From Ophthalmolycus amberensis (Eukaryota; Chordata; Actinopteri; Perciformes; Zoarcidae): 64,000 nt of DNA. The stretch covers positions 1-64,000 of the forward strand of contig JAFEUB010001189.1 of NCBI GenBank assembly GCA_024529925.1, given 5' to 3'. Position 1 is the stretch's first letter. The number at the start of each line of letters is the position of its first letter. A program made the position numbers and the translations under genes. Below, piece by piece: positions 36,245 through 49,000 of this stretch. The notes under the pieces are model-generated. The model saw only the letters and a program-made list of their open reading frames with translations, was not told the origin of the DNA and searched no databases.

Positions 36245-36335
36245 CTGTCTGCGGTCGTGTGGCTAACTGTGTAGCTGCGAACGGTTAGCCGTTGTTCACT
36301 GAGATCCTCGGTACTGTGCTGGACGTCTTTTTTGA
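36245..36335 (-). other. arfip1: Candidate noncoding first exon of arfip1
   Basis: On the minus strand the sequence ends ACCGCAGACAG followed by GTGAGTT, a textbook donor at 36244. It faces away from fam193a across about 0.6 kb. If joined to the acidic exon, the leader contains an in-frame TAA upstream of the ATG. The transcription start is a guess. Confidence 0.5.
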
Positions 36336-37008
36336 AAGGCAGTGTGCCTGATGCTAATGCAAACGTTGCATAGATATACTACCAATGTACCATCGATGGT
36401 CCTCGACTCTGCTTAAGACTAGGCTTGCTGTTTGAACCCCGGAAAGACTGACCCAATGTGCGGGCCCTCGGCTGTCATCTGAAGCAGAGACCGCATCGTT
36501 TGCACATCGCTGCATGCGATCTCCCCCTGCTGTTAAAACATGCTACTTGCAGTTTGTGTCCAAGGTCTACAATAAGTTGAATTAATTGTATTCATTCATG
36601 AATTTTAAAATTACCAAATGTTGGGTAAAATACGACAATGAACAGGCTAATATGCTGGTTAAGTCTTGCTCAAAAATGTGTATCTCAGCTACAACGCTAC
36701 ACCTTCTTCCACTGTAGCTTGCTACAATGTGATAATACACAACAAACTCCATTTCCCAGAAGCCCCGGGTACGTGGAACGCACAGTTGCGTTGCAACGCA
36801 AACTGCCAAGTTGAGGCAGCACAGCTAGAGGCCATATTGGAATCTATGAAGTCGGGTTTTGCACTTTGATGGAACTGAGTGTCTAGTCGTTTTGGGGAGT
36901 CTCTAAATCGCTATCCCGGACTTATACCCGAGTGATTGCGCCAGGCATTCCACTCGAGACCCTGCCAAGTGTGGACGGCACGTTGTCTCGCTTCTTTTGT
37001 GGAAAAAA
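36336..37008. promoter_or_regulatory. Shared divergent promoter of arfip1 and fam193a, with fam193a 5' UTR
   Basis: The two transcription units diverge from this short interval. Seen in it are a ZNF143/THAP11-type element (36746-36763), an ETS-type CCGGAA near 36439 and a YY1-type CCAATATGGCC on the minus strand near 36832. The fam193a leader occupies roughly the last 150 bases and ends at the ATG at 37009. No TATA box is evident at either side, as expected for housekeeping bidirectional promoters. Confidence 0.6.
36746..36763 (+). promoter_or_regulatory. ZNF143/THAP11-type promoter element
   Basis: ACTCCATTTCCCAGAAGC differs from the ACTACAnnTCCCAGnnnGC consensus at one core base. Such elements are known to be enriched in divergent housekeeping promoters, which fits the position between arfip1 and fam193a. 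Confidence 0.6.
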
Positions 37009-40000
37009 ATGAGTCCAACCGATGCTAAACGAGGGGCTAAACGCAGGAAGAACAAGCGGGGCGGTGGCAGTAGTTGCAGTGCTGTCTGCAACACCAGCGG
37101 TGGCAAGGCCGGGGTTGCCTCGGCCCTTGGCTGTGCGGGAATAGCAACACCTGCCTCTGTCGTCAGTTTCTTAACAACTGGCAATACGGGCAACGGGAGT
37201 ATCGGGTCCATCACGGGCATAAACGGAGAGGTACGAGTGTCACGCGTTGTAAACTGGTGGATGTCAAAAACGGGGTGACTAGCTAGCAGCGCTATCAACG
37301 ACATACATCTGATTTGGGCCCGACACTGATGCGAGGAGGGCAGCTAGCGAACTACCGTATGCGTAGCTGGACATTAACTGGCTTAATTACTGCTAATGCT
37401 GGTTGTTGTGCTTTGTGGTGTACAGTGCCCGCTAGCAAGTCGTCTAGCCGTGTAGTCAAGCCTGCCTCGGTATATGGTATTACACTGTCGTAAACATTAG
37501 CGTTAGGCTACGTGTGTCGAACGCTGTGACTACCATCGTTAGCTCAAGTTAAGATATCACAGATGAATCGACAACAACTTAAGTCACCAAGAAGCGTTAT
37601 TTATTAGCAAATGCAGTCCAGGTACGTTGGGTGGAGATTACATGGGCTAAACAAAAGATTTAGGAGAACCATAAGGTTCAACACAGTTGGACCATAAGCT
37701 GCTTTTACGCAGATAAACATGAATGCTAGCTAATGCTAACAGTGAAGAGTACTAACAACTTAAGCCCCGTCGGGCCTCGATGTGTACGAGCTGACCTTCC
37801 ATTTTTCTTGCTTTATAAAGAATTTAACCTGGTTATATTCACCAGATAATAAGATAAACAGACTAACCGCCTGCAGATATTGCAGCCATTGGCACAAAAC
37901 ACCTTTCAGTTACAGGGACACCATAAGATGTTAGCTAATTTCTTTGTAACTGACCTGTGTTTGAAAGTTAAACTTCAAGATGTAGATTCAAAAGTTCATT
38001 GGTTAGTTTTGGGGTCAATTAAGTCGATACGTTTTAACACAAATTGCCAAAAGAGCTCAGAAACCATAAAGTAGATATTGCTAGGTACAAGTGGGGCCTG
38101 AACATCGGCTATGGACACATTATGTTTATATTGTAGTCTATGTGTCTTTCCTGAGCAGGCCTGACAGTATCACTTAACACATTTTAGAAGATTGTAAACT
38201 GTAATCTAGACTTCACAACGTAATAATTACCGGTGCACTAACTGATTAATCAAGTGTGACTTCTATGTAAACATTGAGCTGTTTGTATCCCTCAGGTAAG
38301 CAACAGTGTTACACCACAGTTTACGGAAGGACCAGTGAATGCTGACTTCTCCGGGGTCCTTCAGGTAAGTTCACAGCAGGTGTTTCAGAAGTTTATCTGA
38401 AGCCGCAGTTAGATTTATCAAAAATGTACACCTTTATGCTAGAACTTTAGGCACACTAGAAGGGGAAGCACACTACAAGAAGGCTTTAGTTGCTCTTTGT
38501 GTATTTGCCTTTACACATAACATTTTAAACGTTTAGTGTCTGAAGTGACATAACTGTCACAAATATCAAGAATATTCAATTCTGATGGGGCACCAAACGG
38601 TCGTGTGCTCTGCCACAGCATGACATCAAGATGGTTCAACATCTGTATTTGCACTACACATCTGGAACATGACTGGAACCGGTGTTGTCGTTTTGTGACA
38701 GCCCGCCCTAAGTGATCAATTGCAGCAGTGATTTCCGTCTATGCAGCACTTTTTTTGACAGCGGCGTTATAAAGCTGCATATGCGTTATCAGCACTATGT
38801 TAGCATCTAGCCATATGTAAAGTGACTGTCATTGAAACATTGTCTTGAATGAAAAATTTGACCGAAACCAAACTTCATATTGTCCTGTCGTTAAGATCTT
38901 GGACAGTGAAATCAATATTCACAAACATAGATAACCAGCTAAACTGAATGTCACAGCATCAGGACGATTAATGGCGATATTATATCCAAATGAGTGCTTT
39001 TTGAATGTATGCCGTGCCGCATATGAAGGACTGTGCCCATTCATGCTGTAACAATGTGTTTTGTGTGTATTAAGAACGAAATATTTTATTCAGCACATAC
39101 AACAAATCCAATAATGCACCCTGCGCGTGTACAAAATAGCTTTTGCTTTTATTTTTTATATATTGTGTTTTTGTTATGCTGACAAGAAATTACTCTAAAT
39201 AAGTCAGGCAAAAAAAGTCTCAATTATAATACTTAATAAATTGAAAGTCAAAATGTGAGGAACATTGCTTTTTTTGTTGTATTCAATTGTGACACAATTA
39301 TACTGGATTGAACCAGATTATTTTAGTTGTTACGCCCCGTTTGGCCTTTGCAGTTTACCAAAATATACAGTCAAGATAAGAAATCCCCAGAAAATACCAC
39401 TGCTGGAGGAGTGAATCAAGCTCGGTAACCCACAACTCCCACAGATTGAGAAACTCCTGGAAACTCCTGGTACACCTATAAACTGTTACTGAAATAGATG
39501 CAAAGCAACCTTTTCCTTTTTTAAATCCCCAAAGGCATTGTGCTTTCTGACAAACTGCACCAATGTGGAGATCATTGAAACTCCTGACTGGTAATTATGT
39601 GTTTGTGCCACGCTGTGGTTCACTCACTGAGGAGGCTGCACATGAAGACACAGTTTCGGTGTTTTAATGGCGGTTTACACAGCTGGTGTACCCAGAATGC
39701 AATGCCTTACAAAGGAGGAGAGTGTGACCTGCCTTGATATCAAGCAGACACTGCATTGCAGACTGGTTCATCCTGGAGACAGTTATTTTCAATTTGCACA
39801 TTATTTTTTAATTTAGTTTGACAATCTATATTGATTTACATGTTTTTTGAAAATTATAATTATAAGAAAATATTATACTTATTATTTATGTGAATGTTTG
39901 TGTGGCCGGGTACCTTATGATTTATTCTTCCTCCTACTAAATACTCAGCCACAGACCCCGTTCACGTTCGGCTTGAACCAGCGGGCCCCCTACACGGCCG

Positions 40001-43000
40001 GCGATAGCTGCCTCTTATGCCGATGTGAGCGCAAAGACAGTTGCATGCCTCCAGAGGCAGGGATCGCGGGCCAGAACGGTACGGCACAGCCCAACAAGAC
40101 ACCCAGCGCCCTCCAGCTGCCTCTGTGGGTGTGCTCCGACTGCAGGCGCACAGTGGAGAAGGAGGACCGACACACTGCTCTGGAGCAGTCTTTGGGGGTA
40201 AGACACCCGAGTAGAGATAGTTTTGAAGGTGTTGGAAGCTCAAAGATGACGGGCAAAAGGTTTGCGGGTGTAGTGAGGAAAAAACTGCCGGTGCTGTAGT
40301 TCTTTGGAGACTGTGGAATCATTCAAACATCATCCGTCTCAGCAGTGATACATCTGCCGTTTAACTCGCACAGCTGCAGCCAGTCTTTCAGGGGATGGTG
40401 TAGCTCTCGTGTTCACATCCGTTTCTTTGCCAGAAAAGCAGAGCAACCAGAAATAACAGCTGTTGCTGTTAAACACAAATAACAAAAACGTTAAAAACAT
40501 TCTCTAATTTCATATTTTGACTTTGCTTCACTTTGAACTACAGCTAGTTAATAGTAACTAGACCCATAAAATGCAAATTATGTCGAGTTCTTAAAACAAA
40601 GGTCAAAGCAGTGGATTAACAACGACTATATTCTTTTCAGGATGTGTAACCTGTAACTTTTGTTAACACTTTGTAATTGGATTTGTTTTACACGTCAGAG
40701 CATGACTGTAATAATGCTCTCTGGCCTATGTTGTGTGAATGCCACGATGTCTGAGAGGCCTCTTCAAATACAGAGCGTCTTTATGTTGGACAGCCTGGCT
40801 ATGTGCTCAGCTTGTGTCTTTGTCAGGACAACACCAATATAGAAGTGGAAACATCTTGTGATTAAACATTGAATAGTTTTTACCTGTGTGCTTTGATTAA
40901 GTGCAAGTTATGAGCAGTTATTTGTTGTATAGACTCGAAGCAGTAGTTTCATATTCCATATTTCATTTTTTTAGCAGGGTCAAAGGCAGCAGAAATGTGT
41001 AAACTGTTGTCACTGTTTACACATTTCTGCTGCCACTCTGCTGTGTTGTGTGTTTGCTACATTGTGGTTGTGTGACCTGAGCCTCAAGTAAACTCTTGTC
41101 AATCAGAAATAATGTGTAGTCATCTCTGCCGACTACACATTATTGTATTTACACAGAGGTACATTCTGCGTCATTTTGCTGCTTGCACATTGATGACGTG
41201 TCTCTGAGTTCTGGGAAGTTCCTGAATCATTACTCAAGCACATACTTGGATTAGGAAACAAAAAATGTGAAATTAAAAACGGCAAATAGGGAGTTTCGTA
41301 TTGTAGCAGAATTTCAAAAGTAACACGTGTGTGCGTGTTAGGTGCAATATGTCTTTACTACAATGACAAATGACAAAGTATGACAAATACTACAGTGATT
41401 CAAAGTTATACTAAGTTTACACTTGTACATATGCAAGTCAATTGTTAACACTAGTCAAAGTTGGATAACTCTAAACCGTATTGAGTACCTCGAGCGGTTG
41501 TAGCTGTTGCATTGTTGAGCTGGTTCATATACGATATGATGAGGCTTTATATTAAGGCTGTCGGGTATGTCAGAGCGGTGGGTTTCCTTGTTGTGGGTGT
41601 GCCGTGGCTGTCTGGCTTGGGTTTGGTTTCCTCATTAATGTATTGTTCCTCTGCATCCTCACAGCAGTGGGGTTGATGCTGACTCTAAATATCATGGCGC
41701 TGTAGTAAACAGAGCTAAACCACTGGAAAGCTTTTACTGTGAAGCAGCTGCAGGAAGATCAGAAATTCAAATCCAGCAGCTTGTCCATGATTAGACCAGC
41801 CCAGCCCGGCTCCTATCGTAGTTACATAGGTGCGTATCTTAATAAGAAACACTTACCCCATGACGTTCCTGTTGGGGCGCAAGACTCTCTCCTTGGATTG
41901 GCCGATCCCAGCTACTGTGCGTCAGCTCACAGAACATCTTTCTTCTTTGTCAATCAAGAGAAATAATTGTGACTTGACAAACAACGCAGCAAGTGCTAAA
42001 TTGAGGAAAGCATCAAAAGTGTTCTGTATCTCAGTGGGCCGTTTGTGATATTTCCCCACAGAGCCAGGACTTCCTTTTGCACATGCCCGTGGGTAACGGA
42101 AACCTGGCCCAGGAGGCAGCCACAGGGGACCGACTGACCACTGCTGTGCCGACACTACCCATGCTCCCTGTCCCGGACCTCACCGCACCAATGCCCGCTG
42201 ATACAGTGTGCAGCTGTGACGCCTGCAACGAGAGACGGTCAGTTCAGAGTGATTGCCATTCGAAAGGGAATTCAATTCTAATGCACTGTTCAATCTTTAT
42301 TTCAAGCTCTTAATGAATTCATGTCCTGAATAACAGGGAGATCTCTGCTGAATCAGAGAGGGAGTCACAGCAGCTACAGAACCACTGGTCGGAGGTTCGC
42401 TACCTGGTGCGCTGCATCTACCGTCAGACAGGAACACCATTAGCAGATGACCATGACCAGCCCCTAGAGAGAGACAAGGAGGGCATGAAGGAGCTTGTCG
42501 ATAGGTAAAGCGACGCTCTTTTAGGTGTTTGTCCACTAGGGGCCGCTATTGAACTGTGGATGCAGCAAATGAGCCTTTTGTAAGAACAATCAGGCCTGAC
42601 AGCCTTTGAAAGGAATGATGTCAACAAGTTGAAACTACTTCCATCTCAACTGTGTCGGTCAGATTAAAAGCCCCATACAATCTCATCTTTATGTCCTTGC
42701 TTTTATCCCCCCCCCCCCCGGTAGACTCTGTGAGAAGGACCCTTACCAGCTGTATCAACGGTTGGAGCAGCAGGCGCGTGAATACGTTTTGGAAATGAAG
42801 GTGCGGCTACTGAAGCACCTATCTACAGGACCCAAGACTCAAGGACCAGCGGGGACTGTGGCTGCAGCCCTGGGTCCTCCTCAGGCCTACCAGTTCATTT
42901 CCCTGCTGCTGGAGGAGTACAACGCCCTCTGTCAAGCTGCACGCACCATCAGCAGCTTCCTGCTCACCCTGGTCAGTTTGTCTTTTGTGTCGCTGCAGCT

Positions 43001-46000
43001 ATACGGGGTATGGTAACATAGTGTGGTAGCTGTCCTGCAGGTGGCATCACAGGCTGACGATGATTCGAAATGTTTTTTTCTCCTCCAGGAAAATGAGCAC
43101 CTTCAGAAATTCCAGGTGACGTGGGAGCTGCACAACAAGCACCTTTTTGAGAATCTGGTGTTCTCTGAACCGATCTTGCACAGCAGTTTACCTGCACTGG
43201 TTGCACAGCTGAAGTAAGATATAGTTGTACTCGTGTAATGAAAGATATGATTAGCTACTCATCCATCATTTTCATGTCATCTGATATTCCTCACCCAAAT
43301 TGGACCGATGTGCCACATTCAGTGTTTCAGAAGTTTACTTTTCAAATGATCAGTTGACCTTCGTGAACACACATTCTACACACGTCTCATCCATTAAACC
43401 ATACAAGTGTCTTTGTCTTATTCTGCCTCTTTTTTTAAAATGTTTTTTAGACATGGCACAGCCTCTCACGATTCATACAATGAAGATATGTACAGGACCT
43501 TGTTAGAAAGCTACCATCAGCTGCAGCAGGAGATGGCTTCGGTGGCTACTGAATGGCAGGAGTGTGAGAAGAGGATTGATGACTATGTAGATGAACAGGT
43601 ATACACATCCTGGACAGAGCAGAAACACATTTGATACAGGAAATGACAGTACTTTTGTACAAAGGTGGTACTTTGTGAAGATGGCGTAATTAACGCTCTA
43701 AGGATGTGACTCTTTTGCAGCTGCTTTTTAAGGTGGAGGGTCAGAGTCTCACCAACCAAAGAACAGAGCCACACAAGTCTTTGATAAGCAAAAACGTAAG
43801 AGACTTGAGAATGACGTTTGAACACAGTCAAATTGTGATTTCTGTAATTTCTGAAAGTTCACACTCTTCTGCCCATTTCCAGACTTTGAAGACGAAGCAG
43901 CGAATGCTGAAGGAGGACTGGGAGTTCTTTAAGCAGAGAAGATTTATAGAAGAACAGGTACCCGACAATATTACGGAGCCGTCGTGGCAGATTTTAAATG
44001 TGTGTAGTTCGGCGCCTCAGAGCAGTTTCTAAAATTGTGTTCTCTTTACAGTTGCCCAACAGTAAGAAGCCCCCCACCGGAGAACACAACTTCACAGACA
44101 CTATGAGAATGCTCTCATCTCGTCTGAGTATTCCAGACTGCCCAAACTGCAATTATCGAAGAAGGTGAGTTTCCGCGACTCGTTGGTTTGTCTGGACTGA
44201 GATCACGTCACTTCCAACGGCCAGCGCTTCTCCACTATGGCGCCACTAAGAGCTAGGGCCGTCTTCCAGCCAGATGTTGTTGATGGCCGCGTGGGCCTTG
44301 AGGAGCTAGAACCAAAAACCTAGAACCTTTCTACTATTGCACGGATACTCTCACGCGATTTCCCTAAAACCCACCTAGAGTTCGATGTTGATGGATGCGT
44401 CTATAACTGTTAAAACGATTATCCAAAGTAAGGCCACTATGAGCTCGACTTTTAGTTCTGCCTCCTTTATCCCCAATATGTGAGGTTCCGCAATAATTTG
44501 TTCATATTGGCTTTTCTTGATATCGTATTATGTCAACAATCTAATTTTGAGATGTTGTAACTAAAACAGTAAGAGACATGAGTTTAACTGCGTATGTCAC
44601 CGTGAATACTTAATAACAAATATTAAGAAAATACTCTCATAAGTATTGCAATATTAAGATTGTGTACTACTGACTACCAACAGGTGCACCTGTGATGACT
44701 GTAGTCTCTCCCACATCCTGACCTGTGGCATCATGGACTCTCCCATCGCCGAGGACCTCCACATCAAGCTGCCCCTGCAAGGGGAACCTCCCCGCGACTA
44801 CCTGGCAGAGGTGCACCCTCCCAGCCTCTCCTCCGGCAGCTCAGCCTCTGGCTCCAACTCCAGTTCTCCCATCACCATTCAGCAGCATTCAAGGCTCATT
44901 CTGCCCGAAGGAGATCCCAACACTTTGTAAGTTAGCCGGTCGCTGTCCCGTCAAAATGGTTGTAACGACTCATCTAAGCACAGATCATAACTGCACACCG
45001 CTTCCTATAAACAATAATTCCCCCCGCTGTCACTTTCCGCTAACACCACTACTCATTTCCCTCTTCTTTTAGTATTAGTGATGATGACGAAGTGCCTCCG
45101 TTGTCCAGTAAGTTCGGGGACATCTACCCTATGACTGGATATGTGGAGAACAGTGTTGTGACCGCTGCTGTGAACGGCCTCCATAATGACATCAATGGGG
45201 AATGTGAAAACGTGGAACTGAAGGCAGGGGTGAGTTCTGTGCTTGCTGTTTTATATTACTTTAAAAAATGCCCACGATTAGTTGTGAATTTCCCTCCAGA
45301 GTTTCTGAATGATGACACTGACGTTCATTATGAGTGGGCTACCGGCTTTTGTGTGCTGTTCCTCACCTGTTTCCTAAATGGGTCTTCTCATTTCTGTCTC
45401 AGTCTCCTCACAGGACCAGCAGCAGCAGCTCATCAGAGGGTGATGAGGAGGAAGTTGATGGGGAGGTCGGTGGGGAGCCCAGAGGCCAGCGGGAGGAGCT
45501 TTCCTCTGGAAAGACCGTCAGCCCTCCACCTTACAACCACCAACAGGTGTGGTAACACCTTTTAATAAGCTTTCTTTGTTACACAGTTATGCCTTTAAAG
45601 TATGTTTTCATAATGAAATGAGCACTGAAATGATTCATGGATTGACGAAATTGCTGCTGATAAAATCTTCTGTCGAACGACTAATTGTTTCAGTATAAAT
45701 ATAACTAGATGGTAATCTTACAAGGGCAGGGTAGAGGAACACGCACCAGAATAAACGCACGCGACATGTGTTGAATTTGTGTTCCCACTCTCAGGTAGAA
45801 CAGGTCCAGCATGCCTGCGAATGCCACGTGTGCAACCAAGACCCCAGCTCCTCCACCCTGGGCCCTGCCAGATGCCTGCCCCCTAGTCGCCTCCACGCTG
45901 CACCTCCCACTGTTGGACACCAGTTCTTCACAGACAGCAAGACACCCCCTACCCACCCTGCCCTCCACCTCTACCCCCACATCCACGGCCACCTGCCCCT

Positions 46001-49000
46001 ACACAACTTCTCCCGGCCCCTGCTGCACCCCACGCTCTACCCTCCCAGTCCTCCTCTCACACACAACAAGGTGAGGACAAGTCGTGAGCCCATACAGCAC
46101 TTATCTTCTTCCTGATTACTTTCTTTATCTCGTGTGTATAATTATAGCTATGAGAGTCCCTTTAAGGGAAATGTATTAATTTCCTTATCACTGGGGATTT
46201 TTGAAGTTTATAGGAACAATACTGAGCTTCGTCATATTCTAGTTTCACTTTGTCATTTTAATCATCCGCCACCAGGGGTCAGGCTGAACCCAGTCCAAGT
46301 TGAAAACAAACTGTATTCTCCACCAGCTCAAAGCAGTTTCTCGTAATCCCAAACTGGTGACACGATTTGTTTTGTAACTTATTTCTTCTTTCCTTTAAGC
46401 CTTTGCCCCCAAACCCCACATCAAACCACTCAGCGGCCAAGCAGCCGGCCTTCAGCCCGTCGTTACCGGAGCACGTTTACCAGAACTGCTTTGGCGGTGC
46501 ATGTGGAGCGGGCGACTGGAACAGCTCACTGCAGTGCCTCTCGCTCAAGTTTGAGAACCTTTGGGATGCTGCTGTGATGAAGAGCTGGAATCCATCTGTC
46601 CTGTTGCCCGAGTCCCTTCCAGGTGAGCCTCTCTGGCACTGCAGAAATAATCCATACAAAATGCAGCGAGTCAAACACTGTTAAAATCACGAGGTTGTCT
46701 GATTTTATTATTTATCAACAGGTGACATGCTCGGCCCACCCCTCGCTGACATGGCCCTCCCCCCAACATCATCGATCGGCCCCCAAGGGGAACACCCCTC
46801 GCTGCCCACCCCTCTGCCCCCTTCCTGCTCCGCTTCCTCGTCATTGTCATCGTCTTCATCGTCGTCTTCGTCGTCGTCTTCATGCTCCTCTTCCGAAGCC
46901 AAACAGCAGAAGAAGAGTGGCGCCAAGAAGAAGTGTCTCTACAATTTCCAGGATGCCTTCATGGAGACCAACCGAGTGGTGATGGCCACCTCCGCATCCA
47001 CGTCCTCTGTGTCTTGCACTGCCACCACTGTCCAGTCAAGTAATAACCCACCCATCCACCTAGCATCTAAAAGACCCAACTCTTTAGGTAATATAGGCTG
47101 TAGGAGCAATGCTTTGGGAATTACAGTTTTGACCACATAACACAAAACAAAGTTCAAGGATATATTCCGATTTTAATCAAACTTGTTTCTTATAAATATG
47201 AAAAGTTAATTCTCTGATATTTGTTGCTAACTTTTCCTTTTGTGTGATAACTTTGTGAGTACCTGCATGTTTTTAAGAACAAAGAAGAACTAGACAATGC
47301 TCTCATCCAATATATCTTTGTCTCCTCTAGACGATGTATTTCACAATCTAGGTAAAGAGGACCATAGGCAACCCGCTCCAGCCCCCCCTAGAAACTGTCC
47401 CACAGGACTCGCCTCCCTCCCTCCACTCTCTGCCCCCACCCTGCCCCCAGCACCCACCACGCACCTTCCCACAATGGGATCCCAGCCCTTTCCAAAGATG
47501 GCTGCCCCCGCCCCGGACTTCATGGAGACCCACCAGGGTTTGTGCCTCCCGCCTGCCGAGCCGCCGGCCTCCTCAGCTGATGGTCCCGTCAGTGCCCCAC
47601 CCAGTGTCTGCAGGTAAGACCACCACCGTGTCCTACAGGCTCATAAAGGACATTAATCAAGCATAATCGATTGGAAATATGATTTTGTCGTTTGTGATGA
47701 AAATAAGTATCTTTAGGGACCAGTTTTAAGTACGATTCTTTTCAGTGATCCTGACTGTGAAGGCCATCGCTGTGAGGGGAATGGGGCGTACGAGCACCAG
47801 CCGTACGATGGGGAGGAGAGTCAGGACGAGGACAGCTGCTCCGAGCACAGCTCTTCCACTTCCACCTCCACAAACCAGAAAGAAGGAAAGTACTGTGACT
47901 GCTGCTACTGCGAGTTCTTCGGGCATGGCGGGGTAAGAGGCACACATTTGCACTCACTGAAGTTATTAGCATGTTCACCTCAAATTTACATGTTTTTCTT
48001 TGGGGCGGATGCTGATTTGGGTACTTTTTGAATTTCAATTCTGCATTCAGTTTGTTCCAAGCTAAGAATCGAGTGAATCATAGAGTATTAACCTAATGTA
48101 ATCATTTATTTGAACACTCTGTTTCGTTCCCAGCCCCCAGCTGCTCCTACCAGTCGAAACTATGCAGAGATGCGAGAGAAGCTGCGCTTGCGTCTGACCA
48201 AACGTAAGGAGGAGCAGCCTAAACGGGAGGAGCAGCAGCAACCAGTGATGGAGCGAGATGGAGGAGTGGAGGACCACAGGCGGGTGGAGGACTTATTGCA
48301 GTTCATCAATAGTGCCGACAATAAACCTGCCTCCAGTTCTAAAGCAGCCAAACGGGCCAGGCATAAACAGAAGAAGGTAAACGTCCCTCCCAATTACCTA
48401 AACAGTAGCAATGACCTCCAGTGTATATATATATATATATACACACACACCGGTATATACATTTTGTTGAAAACTTTTGGGCCGAAGTTGTTTTAATGCT
48501 GAAAGTGTACGTCTCTGTGTGCTTCAGATGGAGGAGAAGGCCCGTCTGGAGGCAGAAACCCGTGAGAGGGAGGAGCAGCAGATGTTGGAGGAGCAGCAAC
48601 GACGACAGCGGCAGGAAGAGGAAGAGGCGGCGCTTCAAAAGGAGCTGCTCCGGCTGCAAGAGCTGCAGCATCATCGGACTGCCAAGAAGAAAAAGAAAGA
48701 GAAAGCAAAGGAAAACACCGCTCCCCCACAAAACAACCCACAGCCCCTCAAACAGACAGCTCAGAACGTCTTAGATAACCTACAGAACGGAAAGTCACAC
48801 TCACTGCTTCAAACCCTCATCAGGCTCCCGGAAAAGAAGGAACCCAGATTAGACCCCCTACCCCGCCCCAACACACAGCACAGCCCGAAACACACTAGTG
48901 AGAGGGGTTTTTCTACTGAGACCAACATCCCCAACTGTCATGCCATCCTCCACAATGGCACGCCTACATCCCAGCTGGAGGTCAACAGTAAAGTAAAGGC

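Larger units (their letters stand above)
40198..42061 (+). other. fam193a: fam193a intron 3 with two perfect hairpins
   Basis: No coding exon is seen. The intron carries two closely spaced inverted repeats (40985-41034 and 41108-41144), described separately, in otherwise AT-rich sequence. Confidence 0.5.
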
